Source of the DNA: Parietaria judaica
Lineage: Eukaryota > Streptophyta > Magnoliopsida > Rosales > Urticaceae
Assembly (NCBI GenBank): GCA_954871525.1
Contig: OX940872.1
Location: 15,027,180-15,091,179, forward strand
Reading direction: 5' to 3'
DNA: 64,000 bases
The translations under genes and the position numbers were made by a program. Positions within the stretch are counted from its first letter, which is position 1. Each line of letters opens with the position of its first letter. Below, one piece after another: positions 33,189 to 44,319 of the stretch. Under the pieces are notes generated by a model. It saw only the letters and a list, made by a program, of their open reading frames with translations, made no database searches and had not been told where the DNA came from.

Positions 33189-36100
33189 AGGAGAATCTCA
33201 CCAACATGACATGACATGGCATGCTACAAAACAAGGATTTTTTAATCTCTATTTTCTCATATTTTTGAATTTTTTTTCAGACATAACATATATTTATCAT
33301 GTGTACTTAATTGATCATCTAATTAATTTAATAAATTAATTAACGTCTCTCAAACTCTTTGAACTCCTAACTTAAATCGATGTCAAATGGGTATGAGTGA
33401 TTCTTACCATCAATTTTGAATCCATTGAATTTGTGCATTTGAAGGCACATGAATACAATTAATTTGATTTTCTTTTTAAAGAGAAGAAGTAACTGAAAAT
33501 TTTAACGTGTAGCTACTAGCTACTAAAAGGTCATTTATTTATAGATTTTTTTTTTATTTCTATATCATGATTATATAAACAAAAGGTGTTGGAGATATAT
33601 GAAAGATTGTTAGTTCTTCTGATTTTATAGTTTTTATTTATATATTTCAAGCTATTGATGGAGTTGTTGTTTTTTCTTGCCTTGCCTCCAAACATCTGAC
33701 CAAGAAACTCGCCGGATATTATGTACTCCACTCCAGTTGTTAATCACAGGTAAGCGTTCAACAATCTACAATCTTATTAATGTAGCAGCCATTTATTTTG
33801 ATATTTTGATTCTTAGTGTGAATTTATTTTTGATTCAAGGTATATATGCTTTCTCTATTTTTGTTTATTTAACGTTTTTTATCCTTCCCATGGTGGTTAT
33901 TAGGGTTCTTAGATCGGCTCGGCCTCTATTGGGCTCTCCGACGAGTCTACACCATCACATTTATTTATTCTTTTATTATTTATAAATTGCAGATACAAAA
34001 AATTAGTATGGGATTTCACATGGAAGTCGATGGAGAACTTTTTTAAGGTAATAGGAACACTAAAATATAAAGTTGTTCTTGCTCATTTGTGTTAGAAATA
34101 GCTTTTATTTGTTACTGCAAAATGCATACATTAATACAACAGTTTTATTTAATCGTATATATATTTTTTTGTTATTGTTTAGAAATTGGGGAGTCGAGAG
34201 TTTCTATTTTTGTCTTTCCTTTTAATATGTAAAAAATCAAAGAAAATAAGAAAAACATATTTTCTTATTTCTCTAACACCCTTTGTTATTGAAGATTTGT
34301 CATTGACGAATCATCTTTTACATAAACGCGGTTTTGCACTGTTTTTGTGCTCTTTGTTCTTTTGATTTTTCTTTGTCATTGAAAAAATAAATTCTATGAT
34401 CCTTCGCTGATTTTTAGTGATTGAGAAACCTTCTTTAAAGAATTTATAATATTTTTCTAATAAATGTATGTATGTTATACTAATATCTTTAAAGAAACCT
34501 ACTTAATATAACACTTATTAGTACATTATGTAGCATTATTGTTATATCGATAGGCATAAGTTAAATAATCAAAACTTATTTAGCCAGTTTTATCGATTCA
34601 GTTTCAAATCGACTCCCAATGTGACACAAATTCATTTATAAAGGTGTAACTATTTAAACAATTTTCAAAATAATATATTATAATCTATTTGTAAAGATCT
34701 TTTATATACAGTAACTTCACCAATTATAAACATGATATAATTGGGTAAATAGGTAAACTTATAATAATGAAATAAATTATTGAGTTAACTTAAAGACTTA
34801 TAAGTTAAGTCAATCACATATTTGGATAACTAATGCTTTAGGGATGATTTTTTCCATGCTAAGAGAACAATTGAGATTCATAGAAATATATATTTTCGTG
34901 CAAACATTATAAGATAAAAAATTCTCTTAATACTTATTTAGCATGCTTATTGTGTCCATATATTATTATTTTGGTTTACATGCTAATTTATACACTAAAC
35001 GATTTATTATATTTTGACCTATTCTATTGTTATGAATGCAGGCCATACCTATTGTGAGTTTGATTTTAATTAACATCAAAATATCTACGGACTACAACAT
35101 AAAAATCAAACGAATTAAATTTATTAAGTTTTTCAAAAAAAATTGTTAATAATAATTGTACTCCAACGCGCGAAGCGCGGTGCCTTTCTACTAGTAGGAA
35201 ATAAATAGAAAGCAGTAAATGGTTGCATTTATTTACCCAATGCATAAGGCCGTACCTCAACTGACGATTCCGGGTGCGCGTTCTGACTTGAGCAGGGCTC
35301 CGCCGGTGCTGAGAGAAACTCCCGTGATCTTCCGGGATATTCTCCTGGATTCCTCGTACCGAAGCGTGGGCTTCGCCGGCAGGACTCCGTCGCAAAGCTA
35401 CCGGAGAAAATATCTCCTAAGCCGAACCAGAAGAGAGATCAGAAGCAGAAAACTCGCAGACCCTAGAGAGAGAGGGAGAGCTCGAGTTTTTGCTCTGGGG
35501 AAGGTGTGAAAAATGTGTAGAATGAGCCTCCTATTTATAGGCTTAAGCTGTAACCGATTTGGAGATTTTCCCTCCCATTATTCGAATTCTATTAATTAAA
35601 TATAATTAATTATTTCAATCCAATAGCCCAGATTCAATCTCATCTACATCAAATGGATATAATTAATCAGGGATTTAATTAAATAATAATACATGATAAG
35701 ATCAAAATATTTAACCTTATCATAAAATTCGAATTATATTATATATACATAATTAAAATTCGAATTAGATAATGATTATCTAGATCCAATGGTTAAAAAT
35801 AAATCTTAAACCAATCCAATGGATCAAATCAATTAGGGATAAAGTCAAATACCCTAGGGTTTTACAAAACCCTAATTCGAATTCTTATCCTCAACATTAT
35901 TCGAATTATATGTTATATATATATAACATTAATTAATTTCTAATCCGACGGTTAAAGATTAAATCTCAAAACCGATCCAACAGACATAATTAATTAAGCA
36001 AATTCGAAATACCTAAACTTGGTCACCAAGTTTCAATTTCGAATTACATTAGCTTCAAATCAATTATCTCAATCCAACGGTTGATATTAAATCACAACCG

Positions 36101-37721
36101 ACCCAATGGATTAAATTGATTTTAGGGTTTTGCCAAAACACCAAACAATAGGTACTTATGCCGCAAATATAAATTCTCCAATTCTCATATTTGAATTTAG
36201 CTAGGATTTGTATTCGCCAAACCCTACTTCGAATATACACATGTAACAATATATAAATATATATTTTTATTTATTAATATAAATCTTTTAATTATGAATT
36301 AATTATTAATTAGATATTTATAATTAAATCCAAATAATTAAATTATATTAATAAAATCTGATCTCAATATCACACATTAAATTTCATGGTGCAACACCAT
36401 CATTTAAATTCGTGACATGTGATTTAATTTCATAGTTTATCGAACTGAGTCATAAACTTAGAAAATCCATAAATCACAAACCGTAAGTCAGAATGTCTTG
36501 GTTCAAAAAGCAAAGTTGCTTAGAATTTAATTTACAACAACATGGTACTGTTAGAAAATCTAAATTCTAAATTTCTTTTTATCAGTTAATTCCGTGTACC
36601 AAAATATGATACTTTTGCCACGCTGACGATAAAACTATCTAACGTCGGCCACAGACTTGTCAGATTTATAAGTTGATCCAAATGATTAAACATTATCCAG
36701 AATGTATTTTAATCACGTACGTATCATCTGTTACGGAGCTATCCTGGGGACCATGGACCCGTATCACTTAAGCTCCAACGAACTGCTAGTTGTTCGTCAA
36801 ACCTCGAAGTGATTCCACTATAGACCCGAGGCTGCACTCTCTAGTGATACGGTATTTATTATTCCGTTATAACAGGAGGGTGTCCATTAGATTCAATCAA
36901 ATTCGGGTTATTATCCTTTCATTTGATGACTCACACATGAGCAGGCGGTTTTTACTGTAATGCCCCTCAATGCATTTTCATCCTTGACTCAGCCAGTAAT
37001 TTTATGAGCAACCCACTTATGGTTTCGATTCATAAGTTGCACACGGGTACCTCTAACTTCTCACCACTGACAACCAAGGGAATCATCATGACTCTGAAGA
37101 GAGCTGTGTGATGCGCATGTCTATGATCAAGCTATCCTTACTGCTGACTATCATGTTCCCAAAATAATAGTGTTGGGAACAACGGTAATATCTTGTGTTC
37201 TTTAACGGTTAAATCAAAGAACAATCAAGCCAGTAGCTCGGACTCAAGATCACACATGACTTAGAACTAATATCCATTTGATCATCTATTAGTGACTCAA
37301 CTTCAAGTTATCAATGACGGTCTTATATGATAACTTCTTGAGTTTAAGTCAAGTCTAGTCCAGTATGAAGACACTTCACACTTAATGCACTTCTAGTGAG
37401 TGTGACACACACATAATCCAGAATAGGATTGTCACTTAGTCACATTAATGACCTTACACGATTAATGGGCTCCCACCCAGTTAATCAGGTCACGGACTTT
37501 TTAAGTTCATTTATTATTTTTGTTAATTCTTCCTCACTTGACTCTGTTGTGATAATAATAACATAATTGCATCCTTTATGAACTAAGGAATCAAACATTC
37601 TATTTTACTCTACCAGAAACTATAACAAGATTAACATAATAAGCATCATCTTTATTCAACGACTTGTCATAATCTTTTACAAATGGATAAATATCTTGTT
37701 TAAGGACACACATGTCCAACA
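32946..37721 (-). mobile_element. Copia 3' LTR (copy L3), split by a Helitron
   Basis: It begins TGTTGGAAATCGGTGG and ends ATGTCCAACA at 37721. Next to it on the right is ATCTCCTACTTGTACG, whose complement is the polypurine tract of a minus-strand copia element. It is therefore the 3' LTR of the pol remnant at 37722-38712. Removing the Helitron (33151-35194) leaves about 2732 bp, close to L1. The hairpin CGAAGC-GTGG-GCTTCG is at 35360-35375, and a minus-strand TATAAATAG box near 35531. Open frames inside are chance. Confidence 0.92.
33151..35194. mobile_element. Nonautonomous Helitron, 2044 bp
   Basis: It starts TCTATATATATATA and ends TTTCTACTAG, and is inserted between A and T, giving the canonical A|TC...CTAG|T. 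Near the 3' end is a short hairpin, CGCGC-GAA-GCGCG at 35167-35179, 15 bases from the terminus. Copies L1 and L2 of the same LTR show the uninterrupted site (GTCGAAT(A)GGAAATAAATAG), so the boundaries are exact. No Rep/helicase is encoded. A short gene-like patch at about 33680-33750 reads EYIISGEFLGQMFGG on the minus strand and might be captured sequence, but I cannot name it. Confidence 0.93.
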
Positions 37722-38712
37722 ATCTCCTACTTGTACGTAAAGAAGATGACTCATGTCTTTCACGCCCCTATTATCCAGATACCTCCTGAATATTTTCTCT
37801 GGCAACGTCTTGGTAAATGGATCAGCCAGATTGTCCTCCGAAGCTATTTCACAACACCCGCACGTCCCCACGACGTGCTATCTCTCTTATGAGATGGTAT
37901 TTCCTTTCTATATGCTTTGCCTTGTTATGGTCTCTAGGCTCTTTAGAATTTTCCACAGCGCCACTGTTATCACAGTACAGCGTTTGTGGTCCATCTACAT
38001 CTGGGACTACACCCAATTCCATGTAGAAATTCTTTAGCCAAAATGATTCCTTAGCTGTTTCACACGCAGCCACATATTCAGCTTCCATTGTGGAATCTGC
38101 TATACAGGATTGCTTTACGCTTCTCTAGAATATCGCTCCACCAGCAAGGGTGTACACCGCACCTGACGTCGACTTTCTCGCGTCCTTGTGAGACATGAAG
38201 TCTGAGTTAGTGTATCCAAGTGGATTCAGATCTGAACCTGAAAACACTAACATATAGTTTCTTGTAGTCCAGTGAGTCATACCAGGGTTGGATTGATATC
38301 TACTAACTATTCCCACAGCGTAGCAGATGTTTGGCATAGTACACTGCATAGCATACACCAGACTTCCCACTGCAGAAGCATAGAGCACCCACCTCATCTC
38401 ATCTTGCTCTTCCGGAGAAGTTGGACAATGGTTCCTGCTAAGGAACACTCCATGTCTGGTCGGTAAATTACCGCCCTTGGAGTTTGTCATTGCAAAACGT
38501 TCAAGCACCTTATCAATGTAAGCTGCTTGTGACAAGGCTAGAAACCTGTTATTGCGATCCCTAAAAATGCGGATCCCAAGAACATAACCGGATTCTCCCA
38601 TATCCTTCATTTGGAATTGCATAGATAGCCACGCTTTCACGTCCGATAATCTCTTCACAATGTTTCCAATGAGAACAATATCGTCGAAGTATAGAAAAAG
38701 AAAAATTTCCAC
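37722..38712 (-). pseudogene. Copia pol 3' part: reverse transcriptase end and RNase H
   Basis: Read right to left, the reverse-transcriptase active site (FLYFDDIVLIG) is at about 38700-38665. The RT thumb follows (KAWLSMQFQMKDMGE, LSQAAYIDKVLERF), then the connection region and RNase H (MEAEYVAACETAKESFW at 38088 and on, TLYCDNSGAVENSKEP, HIERKYHLIREI), ending near EDNLADPFTKTLP. About 15 residues appear lost after HWT. Frame breaks occur near 38125 and 37870. The 5' half of pol, gag and the 5' LTR are missing. The motifs suggest an Angela/Tork-like copia lineage, but this is inference. Confidence 0.88.
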
Positions 38713-39557
38713 GGACTCATTATCCCAAAATCACAAATAAAACCCAGCTCGAAAATCTTACCTTCCTCCTCGGCGTTTTCCTCTTTCCTCAGATTGGGAC
38801 TGTACTCGACGAATGAGCAGTTGGGCCCACGATACAAAACCTCGGAAGCAATGAACCTCTCTTAAGTGAGATCCTTCCACTCAATGCCTCCCCCGGGGAA
38901 GAGAACTTTGTTCTTGGATATCCACTCGACTCCGAGAGATCTCCCCTTCACCTTCTTCCCCTTTTCGAGCAAAAAGAAAGTCAAGCAAAATGAGTAAAAA
39001 AGTTACCGATCTCGTGAGCCCAAACATTGGCATAAGAGTCAAAAGTGTGAAAGAACCACATGCAAGACTTGAAAAATAAATATCTATCTTTCCACCCATC
39101 ATCCTTGTTCGGGATGCCCTGAATAAAGTCACCCTTGTGACCCTTGACCGAAATATAGAACCTACCCTCGGCCCTAGAATTCTTATTGATCGTGAACACT
39201 TCGAGCATATCGAAAAGTGACTAGATAGACGAGCAGGATCCTATAGGAATTCGGGCTCAACTGAGCCAAAGAAATGTCCATCTAGTTAACATACCTAAGG
39301 ATGGGCTTTGGGATCGGGAACCTCAGCCCGCAATCCTCGAAAAACCTTTCATAGATACATACCCAATCATCCCTAATCGTGTCTGCGAACTCATCGGAGT
39401 CTGGGACGCAAAGAGGGACAAACTCCGGAATGTCTCATTTTGACCTAAGCCGAGGGATATCCTCTTCCCTCAGCCGGGACCTCGGTGATTCGGTCTAGAG
39501 AAACTCCGAGACAAAAATCAGGCCCTTAAACTTACCCTTCTTGAAACTCTCAGCCAT
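38713..39557 (-). pseudogene. Transposase_28-like (plant gypsy-associated) domain fragment
   Basis: The minus-strand start is at 39557 (MAESFKKGKFKGLIF). Downstream, with stops, come PEFVPLCVPDSDEFADT, a segment around FFEDCGLRFPIPKPI, SLAQLSPNSYRIL, RFYISVKGHKGDFIQG and GWKDRYLFFK. The order of a hydrophobic helix, LxPNS, then GWK(D/K)xxFF is typical of the 'putative gypsy type transposon' domain that precedes gag in some plant retroelements. A minus-strand TATTTAAA box near 39850 could be its promoter. It runs into copia pol at about 38712, so one element is truncated at that junction. The protein's function in the family is not established. Confidence 0.6.
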
Positions 39558-39899
39558 TTTTCAGGAATTCAAAGGAACCCTAAACACAAAAATCCAAAAA
39601 AAATTTAAATCCCAGATCTTTGAACCAAAAAAACCCAAAAATCCAAGCATACAAAGCCTACGAAACCTAAATCCTCCCAGTTTCTATTCAAAAATGGGAC
39701 CAAAGCCTAAAAAGCAGAAACCAAAAACAAAAAGGAACATGGAACCTAGATAGAAGCCTGGAGTGGAGAAGCACGGAAAAACAATGGCGAAGGCAAATAA
39801 GATTTGCGTTTCCTCTGGAATGCGAAAATTAAGAAAAAAGAAAGAGAAGAGTTTAAATAGAAAACGAAAAGAGCAATTACCTAGAAACCAAAGAGGTGT

Positions 39900-41340
39900 A
39901 CCGAGCAGAGCGACGAAGCGAGTGATTGGATCTCATTGAGAGCAGTCGAATGTTTTTAGACTAAAAAATCGACCCCCATCAGCTAGGGTTTCCTCGATTC
40001 TAGCGCATCATCTTATCCAACGGTTGAGATCGAGTGTTTGGTCGGGAAACGTTAGCACGACCACGAGCTAACAGAGTCAGCGGAAGTTGAAGGGACTGAT
40101 TTCTCTTTCGAAACCAGGGCAGAGCGACACATGTCACAACTGTTCCCCCTAAATTTTGAAATATTTAGATTTCAAAACATTTCCAGCTCGGTCCCTAAAC
40201 AATGCGATATTATCATAAAAACAATTCAGATGTCCCTCAATTAATTTGATTTTTCGGCAAATGTTACGAAAGTTTTTTATCTCAAAAATTTAATTAATTT
40301 TCATAACGAATCTTTATATGGTTGTATCAACTTTAATAATATAATAATGCTTTGTATTTTTTTTATAGCAGGGGCTATCTGTCAATGTGCAAATTCGTTC
40401 CTTAATTAGAATAATGAGGTCATTAATTAAACTTACGATCCATGTAAATTAAGACCAAAGTTGTGAATATAATTAAGTATTCATACAATTGGGCTTGTGA
40501 GATATATAGTCCATAGGCCCAATAAACACCTAACAGTGTTGAGGCCCGATCAGAGTCAAAAGCCCAATAGGCAGAGGACCATCTCGAATAGAGAATTCTC
40601 AATAGATATTCAAGCTGAAAAATCACGAGAAGGCGAAATCCCTAGCAGAACTTAAAATTCACACCAGCTAAAGGCGAAAGACAACACTTAGCCAAAAACC
40701 AAGCCCGAAAAGGCCTATCAGCCTAGAGAGCCCAAGGCTCGTCATGGGAAGAGATTGCCATAAATGGATCCAAACAGAAGCGCACAAAGTACCGGAGCAC
40801 CAGCTAACCAAGTAAACAAACTCAATTCAAAACCCCACAGCCCGACCAGAAATATTGCCACAATCATAATTCAAATTCCCACGACGTTAACTCAAGGTCC
40901 ACTACTGCGCAATTGGTTTTGAAAGTGGCCCACGTGTCAAATCGACAGTAAGTCACGCTCCCAACTCAAAGCAATAAAAAACGTACACTTCCAATGGGCA
41001 GAAATTAAAGGCCTATAAAAGCAAGAAGATAACCTTATAAAACGCACGGAAGCATTCATCCTGAGAGAAAACAGTTTGTGAGATTTGTATTTTTTAGAGT
41101 GTTTTCATATTTTCTTTTGATAAACTCAAATCGGCTTGTGGTTCTAGTTTATAACTTGTCAAGGCAATAAACCTACAGAGGACGTAGTCAACTAACCTCC
41201 CGAAAAAACCTTCGATGATTTGCTCGTTTCATTTTTTAACTTTTGGTCATCGTCGAAAGTATTCACGACGCAAAGGTCAAGATCCACAAAGTTCTTAGCA
41301 TGTTCAAATCAAAACCAGGTCAACAAAAATCACATAGGTC
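39900..41340 (+). repeat. LTR-like noncoding block with TATA box
   Basis: No gene is seen. Near 41009-41022 there is CCTATAAAAGCAAG, followed about 170 bases later by CAAGGCAATAAACC, a poly(A)-signal-like phrase. Upstream are several GGCCCAAT and GCCCAATAGG motifs. The arrangement resembles the U3-R of a Tat-type gypsy LTR, but I could not find the matching ends or a target duplication. An unrecognised promoter region is the alternative. Confidence 0.3.
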
Positions 41341-42438
41341 AAGTTAGCGTTGGTGTCGGAGTCGGCATCGAGACGTGGAACGCTCAAATGTGAAGTCCAG
41401 AGGTGAAAATTTGGTATCCGTTTTCCTTCTCTTTTCCTGTACCGGTCCTGGATCGATTTTTAAAAAATCCAAGATATTTAGTTTAAAACCGAGAGTAGGT
41501 ACTTTTTCGATTCCCATTTTTAGAATTGAGAGCCTGAAATGATGCCCTAAACACCCAGTTTTTCGTACCAGTTCCAAATTTAAATTACATGTCATTTTTT
41601 TTACTTTTTATTATGTCAATTTTAGTGTATTATAGATTTATATTCTCGTTTTGTATACTATTTGTAGTTTTTATTTTTAAAAATAACATGTGGTTTTCAA
41701 GTCAAGCACTTTTAAAACCGAAAGTGCTATAAAATAAAATCCTTATTTTTCGGCATGGACGAAAAAAAGTTAATTTCTGGTTCCCGGTTTCAATTTTACT
41801 CTTAATGAATTTGATAGAAATAACGATTAATGAAAGAAAAGATTGAGTAAAAAAACAAAAAACAACACAAATGTGTATTCAAAATCCTTAAGAAAAATAG
41901 AACCAAACTTGAAACGTTCTGGCGTTCAATTTGATGTGTTACACACCAAACTGTCATTTAATTTTTTCAGAGTAATTGTGTGAGTTAGAAAACTAAAAAA
42001 CTGTTTTTAATTTATGTAACAAACACTAATTAAAAAAAGTATCTTTAAAAAACTGAGGGAAATGATATTTTCTTCCTTTTTTCGGCGGATGTTGACGTTG
42101 GACAAAACTGAAATGACGCGTATGTCATACAATTTTACACTGTATGAAATTTTTGATCTGACTAATGTTTATTAAAAAAAAAATGGATGAATTATCGATA
42201 GCTTTAGTTTTGTCGACTTTAGTTTAAAAAATGGATGAAATATCGATAGCTTTAGTTTCGTCTGAACTTGAATTATCAATTTGAAGATGCTCACTAGCTT
42301 CTTCTCTAATGGCTTTACTGAGATTTCCTCTTAAATTTTCCAACAGAGTAATAAGAAAATCATCGTGTGGGTCGGATCAATTTTGGCCCTCACGAGACTG
42401 AGTGTGTCGCCAGATCGATGCACGCCGCTTAAAGCCGG
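41341..42438. other. AT-rich spacer, no gene seen
   Basis: A direct repeat of about 48-bp period around GGATGAATTATCGATAGCTT occurs at 42183 and 42231. The stretch 41440-41810, with CCGGTCCTGG and GTTCCCGGTTTC, vaguely resembles nonautonomous hAT ends. No boundaries could be fixed. Confidence 0.4.
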
Positions 42439-42890
42439 TGATACGGACCCCAGATATCATCTCACGTATCATTAAAGGAGAGGAGCGGGATCAAGTGGCT
42501 AAGATTGAGGAAGGCAATTTATTATTTATTTATCGCTTTTAGGTGAGTGTATTAATTCCGTTGCTATTGTCGAGGCTTTTTTAGAACTCTTTCCGTTTTT
42601 GGTTGTTTCCCGAAGTGGGACTTTCCCGAGTTGTTTAGCCTATAAGTAGGAAAATTTTAATTAAATAATATAAGCTTTCCAGAGAACTTTAATCCTCATT
42701 GGGATTAGGGTTTTGGGAGCATTCTCTCTCTGTTTGCGTGTTCCTTTTTCGACAAGAAATTCTGCAGGATTCAGCAAGACGGCGTGCGGGAGAAGTCGTG
42801 CGGGAAGAGGAGGGAATTTTTCAGGATCAGGGAAGGAAGATGGAATGAATCATCTAGTCATGATATCGGTATCCTGGGCTCTTAACAATT

Positions 42891-42903
42891 TGGTATCAGA
42901 GCC
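42891..42903 (+). other. Primer-binding site (initiator tRNA-Met)
   Basis: TGGTATCAGAGCC begins three bases after the 5' LTR of G1 and is complementary to the 3' end of plant initiator methionyl tRNA, the usual primer for reverse transcription in many plant LTR elements. Confidence 0.9.
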
Positions 42904-42965
42904 ACCCGGGGTGGACGGTTTGATGACCAGCGACGGGTCAGGGAAGAGAATCACCGACGAAGGAG

Positions 42966-44200
42966 ATGTCAAGGGCGGAAAGTTCAGAGGAATTCAAGGT
43001 TCAAGATGTTACAAAAAAACACATCGAGCAGTCTGTGCTCGAATCAGAGGGGCGTTTAACAATGAGTACTGCGCTAATTCTGGCCGAGCTCAAGGCGTTT
43101 AAGGCGCGAAGCAAGGAACGGGTAGAACGCACGGAAAGTCTGGTGTGGGAATTACAGGAGCGACCAACAAGTCAGACCTAACAGGTTGGAACCCCAAAAA
43201 AGGTGAAAAACAAAGGAGAAGGGAGTTCAGTATACCCGAATAACCCCTTCAAACCCGGCGATTTCTGCTATGACGACATTCTCAAGGGACAAAATGAAGA
43301 TCGACGGTCGAGGGGAGGAGTAGCTCGCTCCAAACCAATCTATAAAAATCTGGGTGGGCGATGGCCGGTCCTAAAAATCGCACTGGAGATCCGAGCTATA
43401 CCAACGGAAGAGGGGGAACAAAGGGAAGTGACACACCAATTCCGCGTGGTAATTTTCCCACTTTTTACGGAGAACCCGAAAATAACCCGGCCATATGGTT
43501 AAAAAAATGTGAAGATTATTTTGACCACCAATGCGTGACGAACGATGACGCCAAAGTTCGCCAAGCGAGAGGAGCATTTATGGAGACCGCTCACGAATGG
43601 TATGATAATCTACGGAGTCTCGTGGAAGTCCGTTTGCCTCGACCGCTTCGGTATCACCGACACCGTGAACCCTCTTAGAGACATCCTTAATCTTTGACAA
43701 ACCGGAACGACGGACGAGTATTGCAAGCATTTCACCCGGTACAACAACAAACACCACGAGCTATCCAACCAAGTGCAAATATGGTTTGTTTTGGAAGGCT
43801 TTCGGACGAGCTACGCAAGATAGTTGAGCAAAAAAGACCCATATCATCTTTGGCGCGATGAAGCTAGCCTGAAACAATGAGTACAAGGTGCCGAACACCC
43901 GTGGACCGAAGACTTTCTACGGGCATTTATCCCCATCACCTCCTCGAGAAGCAAGCTACGGCCGTGGGGGTACCCAAAGAGGTCCATGGGGAGGTCCCAT
44001 AACAACCCCAAGCAGCGGGGAACCAAAGCCGATCGCTGCAAAACTAGGGGCCCGGCATAGAAAGTGTGGAAGCGCTTAAACCCGACGAAGGTCACCGTAC
44101 GTCGTGCAAAGGGACTTTGTTTCAATTGCGACTACCAATTCTTCCACGGCCATGTATGCAAGCCGATTATCTACTACATTCAGCCAATAATGGAAGGGGA
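42966..44200 (+). pseudogene. G1 gag remnant
   Basis: The start is probably the ATG at 42966 (MSRAESSEEFKVQDV). A coiled-coil-like N-terminus (RSKERVERTESLVWEL) reads to a stop at about 43181. The retrotransposon gag domain appears in another frame near 43430-43620 (FPTFYGEPENNPAIWL, CEDYFDHQC, ARGAFMETAHEWY). A zinc knuckle of the form CFNCDYQFFHGHVC lies near 44118-44160 and has lost the canonical spacing. At least four frame changes or stops interrupt it. Confidence 0.8.
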
Positions 44201-44319
44201 ACCCAACATCGAAGAGGACTTTGCCGACAAAGATTTTGAATCAGCGTTCATCTCTTTGTGTGCAATGCTTGGGCGCAAAAAAACAAAGACCTTCCAAGTC
44301 CACACAAAGATAGCTAACG

